This document shows, one piece after another, positions 6,606 to 13,115 of a DNA stretch of 16,963 bases. The translations under genes were made by a program, and so were the position numbers. Each line of letters begins with the position of its first letter. Position 1 is the stretch's first letter. Under the pieces are notes generated by a model that saw only the letters and a program-made list of their open reading frames with translations, did no database searches and was not told the DNA's origin. Source of the stretch: Actinomycetes bacterium (GTDB lineage Bacteria > Actinomycetota > Actinomycetes > S36-B12 > GCA-2699445); NCBI GenBank assembly GCA_022600255.1, contig JAHZKU010000159.1:1-16963 (forward strand), in the 5' to 3' direction.

Positions 6606-8021
6606 ATGTCGGAGCAAGAAGCTGAAGAACGTATGGGGGCGTTTGACGCCGTGATGTGGGGCGTTGAGTCCGACCCATTGTTGCGGTCAGTCATCGTGGC
6701 GATGATTGTGTTGGACCAGGCTCCGGATATGGAAGTTGCGCACGAGCGGGTGGAACTGATGTCCCTAGCGGTGCCGAAGCTGCGAAAGCGGGCGATCGGG
6801 AATCCGCTGTCAGTGGTCGCGCCGCGTTGGGAAACCGACCCGAACTTCGATCTGGACTATCACTTCCGTGAGCAGCGCGTTGTCGACGATGGGACGCTGC
6901 GGCCAGCGCTGGAAGTCGCTGAGCGGATGGCCGAGCAGGACTTCGATCGGCATCGGCCGGCGTGGGAAGTTGCGATTGTCACCGGTTTGTACGAGGGCAA
7001 GAGTGCGGCAATCGTCAAGATTCACCACTCCATCACCGACGGTGTCGGGGGTATGGCCATGGCCGCCTACCTGTTCGACCTTACACGCGAGCCACGCACT
7101 GACTTGGGACCCATGCCCGAAGCTCCCGAGGACAACGTTTTGGATCCTAAGGGCCGCCTGACAGCCGCTGTGGAGTACCAAGGCCGCGATCTGTTGTCCG
7201 CCGCGCGGCAACTGGCGACGGGTTCGGTCGGATTGGCCAAGCAAGCCGTAAGTTCACCTGCGGCGTTCGCCAAGGATTCGGTGGAGTTCGCACAATCAAC
7301 CGGACGGATGCTGGCGCCGGCCAACGAGCCGCTCAGCCCAATCATGACCGAGCGTTCCTTGTCGGTCTATTTTGATTGGCTGCAACGTCCGCTGGAGGCC
7401 CTAAAACAGGCTGGGAAACGTCATGACGCGACCCTGAATGATGCCTACATGGCGGCCGTTGTTGGTGGCCTCATGCGTTACCACGCCCGCCATGATGCGC
7501 CAGCCAAATCCGGGCTGCGGGTCAACATGCCGGTGAATCTGCGGTCAGGAGAGGACGCGTCGAGCCAGGGGGGCAACGCGTGGGTTCCGGCTCGATTTGC
7601 TGTCCCCACCGACATTGAGGATCCGGTGGAGCGGATCAAGGCCTTCCACCCCCTGTTGTATAAGGCGCGCACTGAAAAGGCCCTAGTGTTGACTGGGCCG
7701 GTGATGCAGGTGCTCACAGAGTTGCCCACGCCGATCACGACCTCAGTCTCCGGCGGTATGATGCTGGGTACTGACTTCGCCGCCACGAACGTGCCCGGCC
7801 CCCCAATCCCCATCTACATGGGGGGAGCCTTGATCGAGGAGCTGCTCACTTTTGCGCCAAAGGGCGGTGCTGCAATCAACCTCGCCTTTGTTAGCTACGA
7901 CAAGCGCGCGATCGTCGGGGTCAACATCGATAGCAAGTCGATTCCGGACCACCAGGTCATGATGGATTGCCTGAATGAGTCATTCGACGAAATCTGCGCT
8001 CTGGGTATGGGCGAAGACTGA
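6606..8021 (+). CDS. Wax ester synthase/diacylglycerol acyltransferase (WS/DGAT family)
   Basis: This 471-residue protein belongs to the bifunctional WS/DGAT family, which uses acyl-CoA to acylate diacylglycerol or fatty alcohols and so makes triacylglycerol or wax ester stores at the membrane surface. The catalytic HHxxxDG motif is present as HHSITDG (residues 140-146). The family's C-terminal NVPGPPIPIYMGG segment and the following FAPKGGAAINLAFVSYD block are intact, and the length is normal. The first residues (MGAFDAVMWGVESD) match the usual conserved start of the acceptor domain. The start is set by AGGAGG at 6594-6599. The gene is divergent from the helicase (209-bp gap) and ends 7 bp from the convergent SRPBCC gene, so it is probably transcribed alone. 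Whether the preferred product is triacylglycerol or wax ester cannot be read from the sequence. Confidence 0.93.
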   Translation: MSEQEAEERMGAFDAVMWGVESDPLLRSVIVAMIVLDQAPDMEVAHERVELMSLAVPKLRKRAIGNPLSVVAPRWETDPNFDLDYHFREQRVVDDGTLRPALEVAERMAEQDFDRHRPAWEVAIVTGLYEGKSAAIVKIHHSITDGVGGMAMAAYLFDLTREPRTDLGPMPEAPEDNVLDPKGRLTAAVEYQGRDLLSAARQLATGSVGLAKQAVSSPAAFAKDSVEFAQSTGRMLAPANEPLSPIMTERSLSVYFDWLQRPLEALKQAGKRHDATLNDAYMAAVVGGLMRYHARHDAPAKSGLRVNMPVNLRSGEDASSQGGNAWVPARFAVPTDIEDPVERIKAFHPLLYKARTEKALVLTGPVMQVLTELPTPITTSVSGGMMLGTDFAATNVPGPPIPIYMGGALIEELLTFAPKGGAAINLAFVSYDKRAIVGVNIDSKSIPDHQVMMDCLNESFDEICALGMGED

Positions 8022-8028
8022 GCAGGAA

Positions 8029-8481
8029 CTAGCTAGCCTCGGCCGCCCGAGCGATATCGTTGAGGTCCTGCTTCAGCGCTTTCTTTGTGGCACCTTCGAA
8101 GACTCTGCCGACAGTCTTGGCCAGTATCGCCGCGACTGAACTGGTCGGCTCTGCGCCAAAGGTCATGGTTAGGTCAGTGCCGGTCCCGTTCGGGGTCAAC
8201 GAGATCACTGAGGTGTAGACAGCGCCGTGTGAGGCGGCGTTAACGGTGTAGGACGTACCCGGGTCAACGGCGGTGACATCCATCTTCTCGCTCGCCTCCT
8301 GGCCGAACATCTTGCGGGTTTCTCGCCAGGTGGTACCAACGCCGAAGTCGGGCAGATCGTCTAGTTGTTCTACGGCTGTGATCCCCTGGATCACGCGATC
8401 GTAGTGCGCGACGTCAGTGACAATGGCCCACACCCGATCTGGTGCGGCGACGACATGTTTGGTCACGGCGAACTGAGTCAT
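8029..8481 (-). CDS. SRPBCC-fold (polyketide cyclase/START-like) protein
   Basis: This 150-residue single-domain cytosolic protein has the signature of the SRPBCC lipid/ligand-binding superfamily. It opens with a strand ending in APDRVWAIVTDVAHYDRV, continues with GVGTTWRETRKMFG and a strand-rich middle, and ends in a long C-terminal amphipathic helix (about residues 118-148). Members bind hydrophobic ligands in a helix-grip pocket; the ligand here cannot be told. ATG 8481 is preceded by AGGAG five bases upstream, a good ribosome site. It is divergent from the metallo-beta-lactamase-fold gene with only 19 bp between start codons, and convergent with the acyltransferase (7-bp gap). A role in lipid handling beside the acyltransferase is possible but is inference from position only. 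Confidence 0.85.
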   Translation of the reverse strand: MTQFAVTKHVVAAPDRVWAIVTDVAHYDRVIQGITAVEQLDDLPDFGVGTTWRETRKMFGQEASEKMDVTAVDPGTSYTVNAASHGAVYTSVISLTPNGTGTDLTMTFGAEPTSSVAAILAKTVGRVFEGATKKALKQDLNDIARAAEAS

Positions 8482-8500
8482 CTGGGCTCCTACGATCGAA

Positions 8501-9442
8501 GTGTCTGATCCTACGTTCGGTTATGCCATCCTGAACTACGCTCTAAACATGACTGGTCGGATCTTGCGTGGTCTGCTCCCCGAGGGGCCGAAGCCCGCGC
8601 AGACGGTGTCAGGCGGTCGTCTCCGATTTCTTGGAACGGCCGGGTTTGAGCTCGTGTCCGATGCGGGCGAAGTGGTGGTGTTGGACCCGTTCTTAACTCG
8701 GCCGGGCTTGCTTCGGTCGGTGTTCGGGCGCATCCCTGCGAACACCCAACTGTTGGCCAGGGAATTCTCGGCCGTGGATGCGGTCCTGTGCGGCCACAGT
8801 CATCACGATCACGCCCTGGATGCACCGGCATTGTGCCAGCAGACCGGCGCGACGTTGGTGGGATCAGCCGCCACGGCCAACCTGGCCCGTGCGGCCGGGT
8901 TATCGCAGGGCCAGGTTGTCGTGGTTGAGCAGGCGGCCGCAGCCGACAGTTCGCCCCAGGCGGCGCTCGGGGCCGTCGAGTTCGGGTCAGTTGTCGCCTC
9001 AGCCTTACCCTCGGCGCACGGCAAGGCGATCTTCGGCAGAGTCCCGCTGCCGGGAGACATCACCGAGCCGCCGCCTTGGCCCCCACGCATGTGGGACATG
9101 AAGCATGGCCAGGTGCTGCTGTGGCACTTGGATCTCGGCGACGTGAGGGTGCTGCACGTGGACACCGCCGAGTGGTTTCCCGAATCGCTCCACGATGTGT
9201 CCGTGGATATTCTCCTACTCTGCGCGGTGGGGAGGCAGTATCGCCAGGACTACACCCGCGGAATTATCGAGGCGGTGAACCCCAAAGTGGTGATTCCGTG
9301 CCATTGGGACGACTTCACGATTCCATGGGGGGCGGCACCGCGACAACTCCCGGGTGTCAAGGTGTCAGATTTCTGCGCGGAGATCACCGCAGCTGGAGCC
9401 GAGCCGGTCGTCGTGGGTCTGGGTAACCGCTGGAGTTGGTAG
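8501..9442 (+). CDS. Metallo-beta-lactamase-fold metal-dependent hydrolase
   Basis: This 313-residue protein has the metal-binding motif HSHHDH (residues 99-104). It also has candidate ligands His173 (in SAHGK), Asp221 (in HVDTAEW) and His268 (in IPCHWDDF), the order expected for the MBL fold. The opening LRFLGTAGFEL...VVLDPFLTRPG resembles UlaG-like and NAPE-PLD-like hydrolases of the broad L-ascorbate-6-phosphate lactonase group, but the substrate is not predictable. An unusual 35-residue N-terminal segment (NYALNMTGRILRGLL) is amphipathic to weakly hydrophobic and might touch the membrane. The start GTG 8501 lacks a Shine-Dalgarno site; TACGAT lies only four bases before it. The gene is followed after 56 bp by the HdeD-type gene on the same strand. 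Confidence 0.85.
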   Translation: MSDPTFGYAILNYALNMTGRILRGLLPEGPKPAQTVSGGRLRFLGTAGFELVSDAGEVVVLDPFLTRPGLLRSVFGRIPANTQLLAREFSAVDAVLCGHSHHDHALDAPALCQQTGATLVGSAATANLARAAGLSQGQVVVVEQAAAADSSPQAALGAVEFGSVVASALPSAHGKAIFGRVPLPGDITEPPPWPPRMWDMKHGQVLLWHLDLGDVRVLHVDTAEWFPESLHDVSVDILLLCAVGRQYRQDYTRGIIEAVNPKVVIPCHWDDFTIPWGAAPRQLPGVKVSDFCAEITAAGAEPVVVGLGNRWSW

Positions 9443-9486
9443 CGGCGCCTGTGAGTGTCATCCGAGCAAAGTAAGGCCGCGCCCCC

Positions 9487-9492
9487 TAGCAT
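9487..9492 (+). promoter_or_regulatory. -10-like hexamer TAGCAT before the HdeD-family gene
   Basis: TAGCAT ends exactly six bases before ATG 9499, and no Shine-Dalgarno site is present. This arrangement fits a leaderless transcript that begins at or next to the start codon. Confidence 0.45.
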
Positions 9493-9498
9493 TCGACC

Positions 9499-10119
9499 AT
9501 GAGCATCTATTCCACTCCTGCATCCCCGCAACTCGACCCCGACAATGACCTAGCCGACCTAATCGGACGGCTAGGCAAGAACTGGGGTCTGTTCCTGTTC
9601 TTCGGAGTGTTGACGGTCGGATTGGGGATAGCCATCGTGGTCTGGCCTCAGGTCACCGTGGGTATCGTGGCCATTCTGCTGGGAGCCTGGCTACTCGTAA
9701 GCGGCGTTTTCTCGCTGGTATCTAGCTTCGCGACAGCCGATGCTGACACCGCATCACGGGTGATGATGGGAATCGTGGGGGCCTTGTCGATTCTGCTTGG
9801 CATTTTGTGTTTCCGGAGCATCTATCAGGCCGTCGAGATTCTGGCGCTTTTTGTTGGCATCGGCTGGCTGATGCGAGGAGTGTTTGACCTCGTGGGTGGG
9901 GCTGGTGCCAAGGGTCAGTCGGGTCGCGGGCTGGCCATCTTTATGGGCCTCTTGGGGATCGCGGCAGGCATCGTGGTGCTGGTCTGGCCCGGAATCACGC
10001 TGACCGCACTGGCTTGGGTGAGCGGCATCTGGCTGATCGTGCTGGGGCTCGTGTGGGTGATCGCCTCGTTCCGACTCCGGTCTGAAGCCAAGAAGTTCGC
10101 AGACCCCACGTCCGGCTAA
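9499..10119 (+). CDS. HdeD-family (DUF308) six-helix membrane protein
   Basis: This 206-residue integral membrane protein has six predicted transmembrane helices, at about residues 29-48, 53-76, 87-104, 108-131, 145-163 and 167-191. They form three helical hairpins with the repeated pattern G(I/L)xxGIxVLVWPxxT (residues 41-53 and 155-167), typical of the HdeD/DUF308 acid-resistance membrane protein family. The N-terminal 28 residues are cytosolic-like and acidic. HdeD contributes to acid tolerance in E. coli; in actinobacteria the role is untested, so the family name should not be taken as a function. ATG 9499 has TAGCAT six bases upstream and no ribosome site. It ends 35 bp from the convergent transglycosylase-like gene. 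Confidence 0.88.
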   Translation: MSIYSTPASPQLDPDNDLADLIGRLGKNWGLFLFFGVLTVGLGIAIVVWPQVTVGIVAILLGAWLLVSGVFSLVSSFATADADTASRVMMGIVGALSILLGILCFRSIYQAVEILALFVGIGWLMRGVFDLVGGAGAKGQSGRGLAIFMGLLGIAAGIVVLVWPGITLTALAWVSGIWLIVLGLVWVIASFRLRSEAKKFADPTSG

Positions 10120-10154
10120 CGCGGGCGGCCCGGCTAGGTGATCGCCAACCGGCG

Positions 10155-10706
10155 CTAGAGCATGCCACCCCACGGCGCCCAACCGTTGGTCCTGACCAAA
10201 TAGCGGGCGGCCGATGCGTTCTTTCGGGGATGTAACACCGCTGGGCTGGGCTCGTTTCCAGTGAACTGCAGCGTGCCGCCGTCGTTGAGTTGGAAGAGAC
10301 CCCAATCCATGGTCTTGTTCTTGTTTTCGTCGTTAACCACGTAGGGCAGCAGTCGGGACTCACGCCACGAGATACGAATCGCGCTCCGCCAAGCAGCCTT
10401 ACCCAGGGACTTGCGGAAGACCTTGCGAATATGGTGAGCCGATACCACCTGGATTTCGTTCAGCCCGCTGGGCTGGTCCATCTTGTCGCCGATGATTTTT
10501 TCCGCCCAGGAGCGAATCTTGCCGAGCTTGCGTTGCGACTTCATGCTCAACTGGTCAGCCGTGGCCTTCGGAGGGAGTGGGTAGTAGATCGCCGTTGGCA
10601 GTCCCGCTGGGGCGGCTTTGGCGGAGGGGGCCGGAAGCATGAGTGCAAACAATAGCGCGAAAGCTATCAAAAGCGTGGTACCTGCAAGGGTGAGTCGTCG
10701 TGTCAC
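10155..10706 (-). CDS. Secreted lysozyme-like/transglycosylase-like protein
   Basis: This 183-residue exported protein has a classic signal peptide (TRRLTLAG, a hydrophobic core at 8-24, and the AKA/A cleavage site after residue 31). The mature part carries a small lysozyme-like domain: AIRISWRESRL with the presumed catalytic Glu116, WGLFQLN (135-141), and a C-terminal AARYLV..NGWAPWG segment. That layout is common to goose-type/SLT-like muramidases and actinobacterial resuscitation-type hydrolases that cut the peptidoglycan glycan strand. Cysteines are absent. The region between the signal peptide and Glu116 (about 60 basic residues) is not typical and is unassigned. Start GTG 10706 has GGGAG about ten bases upstream, a weak ribosome site. 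The gene is divergent from another secreted wall protein (179-bp gap), suggesting shared control of wall remodelling. Enzymatic activity is inferred. Confidence 0.8.
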   Translation of the reverse strand: MTRRLTLAGTTLLIAFALLFALMLPAPSAKAAPAGLPTAIYYPLPPKATADQLSMKSQRKLGKIRSWAEKIIGDKMDQPSGLNEIQVVSAHHIRKVFRKSLGKAAWRSAIRISWRESRLLPYVVNDENKNKTMDWGLFQLNDGGTLQFTGNEPSPAVLHPRKNASAARYLVRTNGWAPWGGML

Positions 10707-10735
10707 CTGACTAAGTCTCCCGATCTTTCCGTGAT

Positions 10736-10747
10736 TTGTCCTGACAA
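10736..10747. promoter_or_regulatory. Small inverted repeat in the divergent cell-wall gene promoter region
   Basis: TTGTC and GACAA are separated by CT, giving a 12-bp palindromic site. TTGTCCT recurs in the same orientation at 10771-10777, 35 bases further. Both lie between the transglycosylase-like gene and the peptidase-like gene, so they could serve as operator half-sites. The rest of 10707-10885 shows no clear -35/-10 pair and no riboswitch consensus that I recognise. Confidence 0.3.
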
Positions 10748-10885
10748 TGCTGCGCTTTGCCGCAAACCTCTTGTCCTACTTGGCGCCAGTCCCACGAAGT
10801 TAAAGGGACGCGGCGTGCCGGTCGATCCTAGGGAAAGATCATCGGCAAGGGAAATTCGCCCAGCACTACCCGCGATAGGCCAGGA

Positions 10886-11899
10886 ATGCCCCAACAGTTG
10901 CGCTTGAGCGCCATCAGCCTCATCGGCTTCAGTGCTGTGGCCCTAGTCGCGCCGCTTGCTCCTGCTGCTTCGGCCGCGATGACTCCAGCGCCAAGTGGCG
11001 CCGCTGCAGCTCCTAGTGGTGCGCCCGATGCCGGACTAGTGCGAGGGAAGGTCGAGTCAACGGCCGGCAAACCGATATCCGGCGTTCGGGTTACTGCATA
11101 CGTCGGCGGCAGTCGACCCGGTCGTTCTGCGCCCGTTGGCACCGCGATCACCAGTCAGTCGGGTAAGTACCGTATCTCCGGCTTGCCGCGTGGCGGCTAC
11201 CGGATTCTGGCGGATGGATATCCCAAGTTGCGCGAGGCCCGTTGGCAAGGCGGTGGCGCCAAATGGAAGTCAGGGCAGAAGACAAAGCTGAGGAATGGTC
11301 AGAAAAAGGGCGGGTTAAGTGTCCGTTTGGGCCGACTCGCCGGCTCAGTTCCAAGCCACGTCGTACCCACACCAAAACCCAAGAAGCCTGCGCTCATCGC
11401 CAACACGGCCGTAGATGCCATTCAGCCGTACCAAGGTCAGACCAGGTGCTGGGAGCAGGCCCAGCCAGGCACTGTTGGGTTGCGGGATCTGATCTTCGCC
11501 ACCTACGGGGATGAGATTCCGGCTGGTCTGAACCGGGCTTGTTTGTCTGACGTTTCCGAGCACTACGACGGCCGTGCGATCGACTGGATGGTGAACTCAC
11601 GAGATTTCGTGCAAGCCTCACAAGGCGACCGCCTCGTCAACTGGCTGACTGCCACTCGAAAAGGTGAGCCGGGCGCAATGGCCCGGCGACTGGGCGTCAT
11701 GTACATCGTATGGCGCGGTCATTCGTGGGGTCAGTACCGGATGGCCGAAGGTTGGCGCCCCTACCGTGACTGCCAAACCAAGTCTTATCGGGGTGCTGAG
11801 CACGACAACATCTGCCATCGCAATCACATCCACATCTCGCTGAATAAGGCCGGCGCCAAGAAGCTCACCTCGTGGTGGAGTGGCCAGCCCCTGCCTTGA
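10886..11899 (+). CDS. Secreted protein with carboxypeptidase-regulatory-like domain and probable zinc peptidase (ARB-07466-like) domain
   Basis: This 337-residue exported protein has a signal peptide (hydrophobic core 8-24, cleavage after ASA near residue 30) and an Ala/Pro/Ser linker. A beta-sandwich module follows (about 51-115: VRGKVESTAGKPISGVRVTAYV ... GKYRISGLPRGGYRI), the pattern of carboxypeptidase-regulatory-like/Cna-B-like folds. A basic stretch (about 115-170, rich in Lys, Arg and Gly) leads to a C-terminal domain (about 175-335). That domain has HYDGRAIDW (His226, Asp233), VMYIVWRGHSW and HIHIS (His314, His316). These residues match the ARB-07466-like domain seen in actinobacterial secreted proteins, related to zinc D,D-peptidases of the M15 type. 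It is likely a peptidoglycan peptidase or wall-binding protein, but activity is unproven. The start ATG has only AGGA immediately before it. It is divergent from a muramidase-like gene. Confidence 0.82.
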   Translation: MPQQLRLSAISLIGFSAVALVAPLAPAASAAMTPAPSGAAAAPSGAPDAGLVRGKVESTAGKPISGVRVTAYVGGSRPGRSAPVGTAITSQSGKYRISGLPRGGYRILADGYPKLREARWQGGGAKWKSGQKTKLRNGQKKGGLSVRLGRLAGSVPSHVVPTPKPKKPALIANTAVDAIQPYQGQTRCWEQAQPGTVGLRDLIFATYGDEIPAGLNRACLSDVSEHYDGRAIDWMVNSRDFVQASQGDRLVNWLTATRKGEPGAMARRLGVMYIVWRGHSWGQYRMAEGWRPYRDCQTKSYRGAEHDNICHRNHIHISLNKAGAKKLTSWWSGQPLP

Positions 11900-12096
11900 C
11901 CGGCGGGCATCTAGGGGGAGTTGACCGATCGCTCCTGCCGTTCGGAACCGCTGACCCGAGGATCCGCAGACTGGCAGCGTTGGAAACGAACCGGGTGCCC
12001 AGCGCTGGCCGCTAGGGACTTCCCAACCGGTCACAAGCCAGCAACTGCCCGTGCCGCCACTAGACTTCCGGCTGCGGTCCGACGCACAATCGAGGT

Positions 12097-12417
12097 ATGG
12101 CCGATGACGACGATATCGAAGCGCTACTGCGTGAAATCGATGCAATGAACAACGCTTCACCTGCGTCCTCCGGCAAAGAAGCGGTGCCGGCAAAAAAGGG
12201 CAAGGAGGCCGCTGAATCCCAAGACGAGTCCAAGCGCAGCGCACGAGTGACTTGGATGCTGCTGGCCGGGGCCGGCTCGGGCATCATCGGCGCTGTGTTG
12301 GGAACGTTCCTGTGGGTTTTCCCCGGCGTGTCTCCGCTGGCGACCGGCCTAGGGGCTGCGCTCGGTGGTGCGATTACCGCGCTCATTGGAGGCGCCCCCA
12401 AGTGGCTGCGCGACTAG
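12097..12417 (+). CDS. Small two-helix membrane protein of unknown function
   Basis: This 106-residue protein matches no family that I can name. The first 50 residues are hydrophilic and strongly charged (DDDD at 3-6, then a Lys/Glu/Ala-rich stretch). They are followed by two hydrophobic segments, about 51-74 and 79-99, rich in Gly and Ala (GAGSGIIGAVLG and GLGAALGGAITALIGG) and separated by a short Pro/Gly turn, then a short basic tail. A cytosolic N-terminus with a membrane hairpin is the natural reading. CACAAT lies six bases before ATG 12097 and a partial ribosome site (GAGG) overlaps the same gap. The gene stands alone, 197 bp after the peptidase-like gene and followed by a hairpin. The 11900-12096 gap shows nothing else that I can support. 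Confidence 0.7.
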   Translation: MADDDDIEALLREIDAMNNASPASSGKEAVPAKKGKEAAESQDESKRSARVTWMLLAGAGSGIIGAVLGTFLWVFPGVSPLATGLGAALGGAITALIGGAPKWLRD

Positions 12418-12432
12418 CGAATCGTCTAGCTC

Positions 12433-12472
12433 GCATGAACCAGCCCCCTCCCCCGTGGGGGGCCGGCCATGC
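12433..12472. terminator. 13-bp hairpin between convergent genes, candidate terminator
   Basis: GCATG (12433-12437) pairs with CATGC (12468-12472), CC (12440-12441) with GG (12465-12466), and GCCCCC (12443-12448) with GGGGGC (12458-12463), leaving a 9-base loop. It starts 16 bp after the stop of the small membrane protein and faces the convergent yccF gene. There is no T-run on either side, so if it terminates transcription it does so in the U-tract-poor style found in GC-rich actinobacteria. Confidence 0.45.
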
Positions 12473-12507
12473 ATGCGCTATTACCGCTATGCCCCACGGC
12501 TGCTGAC

Positions 12508-12609
12508 CTAATCGGCGGAGGGCGGATCATCACCCGTTTGGTGCAGGGGCCTACCGCTGGTTGCGACTCCCGAGGCGAGCCCGACGACGACAGCGCCCCA
12601 GACTAGTGA
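12508..12609 (-). other. In-frame coding-like extension after the yccF stop codon
   Basis: Directly after the TAG at 12612-12610 the yccF frame stays open for 33 more codons to a second TAG at 12510-12508. The translation begins with a hydrophobic, membrane-helix-like segment (SLVWGAVVVGLASGVATS) and ends in a short acidic, Pro-containing tail. Codon choice is GC-rich at third positions, like the real genes here. No ATG, GTG or TTG lies in this frame after the first stop, so it cannot simply be a separate gene. Readthrough, a recent nonsense mutation, a sequencing error or chance are the options. Confidence 0.4.
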
Positions 12610-13050
12610 CTATTGAACTGGGACATAGGACTGGAACCCTGTCCGGGCCGCGTCGGCGTATTCCACGGGGACGATGTTCTTCCCCAGCGGGTTCAGCGAC
12701 AACCTGGCCAGTTTGAAGTTCGCGATCCCAAACGGGATGCCGATGATGGTGATGCACAAGGCAACACCCACGAGGAACTGACCGATGGCCAGCCAAATCC
12801 CAGCCAGGATAAACCAGATGATGTTTCCGATCGTGCTGGCCACTCCAGCGTCTGGATCGGGCACGACCGTGCGACCGAAAGGCCACAGGGCGTAGCCCGC
12901 CAAACGGAACGAGGCGATTCCGAACGGGATCGTGATGATCAGGAAGAACAACAGGAACATGATCGCCCCCGCGATGGCGTAGGCCAGTGCGCTCCAGATT
13001 CCAGAAACGATTAGCCAAAGCAGGTTCAGGATGGTGCGCAGAATTGTCAT
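12610..13050 (-). CDS. Duplicated YccF-domain membrane protein
   Basis: This 146-residue inner-membrane protein has two copies of the YccF motif. Residues 4-63 (NLLWLIVSGIW ... ITIPFGIASFRLAGYALWPFGRTVV) and 76-128 (NIIWFILAGIWLAIG ... ITIIGIPFGIANFKLARLSLNPLG) share the same helix, IPFGI, F(R/K)LA and PxG order. Each copy probably makes two membrane helices. The molecular role of the family is unknown. I chose ATG 13050 because the domain begins at once and CAAACT lies six bases before it; an in-frame start at 13074 would add eight basic residues and sit nearer the argS promoter. The gene is divergent from argS with a 65-bp gap. The ORF is followed in frame by a coding-like extension after its TAG, described separately. 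Confidence 0.88.
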   Translation of the reverse strand: MTILRTILNLLWLIVSGIWSALAYAIAGAIMFLLFFLIITIPFGIASFRLAGYALWPFGRTVVPDPDAGVASTIGNIIWFILAGIWLAIGQFLVGVALCITIIGIPFGIANFKLARLSLNPLGKNIVPVEYADAARTGFQSYVPVQ

Positions 13051-13103
13051 ACGTCTAGTTTGGCGCAAGATCAAGTCCCACGCGCTTTATACCGGCGCGG
13101 CAC

Positions 13104-13109
13104 TAAGCT
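13104..13109 (+). promoter_or_regulatory. -10-like hexamer TAAGCT before argS
   Basis: TAAGCT ends six bases before the argS ATG at 13116 and no Shine-Dalgarno site is present, so argS is probably read from a leaderless or nearly leaderless transcript. The divergent yccF has CAAACT (13062-13057, minus strand) at the same spacing, so both promoters fit in the 65-bp gap. Confidence 0.5.
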
Positions 13110-13115
13110 AGAGCC

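Noticed and set aside
9754..10305. Minus-strand open frame of 183 codons opposite the HdeD-family gene
   Set aside because: His/Gln/Pro-rich translation without motifs; the opposite strand encodes a clean six-helix membrane protein.
10707..10885. c-di-AMP (ydaO-type) riboswitch before a cell-wall hydrolase gene
   Set aside because: Such riboswitches are frequent before actinobacterial wall hydrolases, so I looked on both strands, but the conserved GGGGAACC-like and GCGAA-type blocks are absent.
11618..12244. Minus-strand open frame of 208 codons across the end of the peptidase-like gene
   Set aside because: The translation is rich in Arg, Pro, Ser and Cys with no domain pattern, and it overlaps two well-supported plus-strand genes; it is an antisense shadow.
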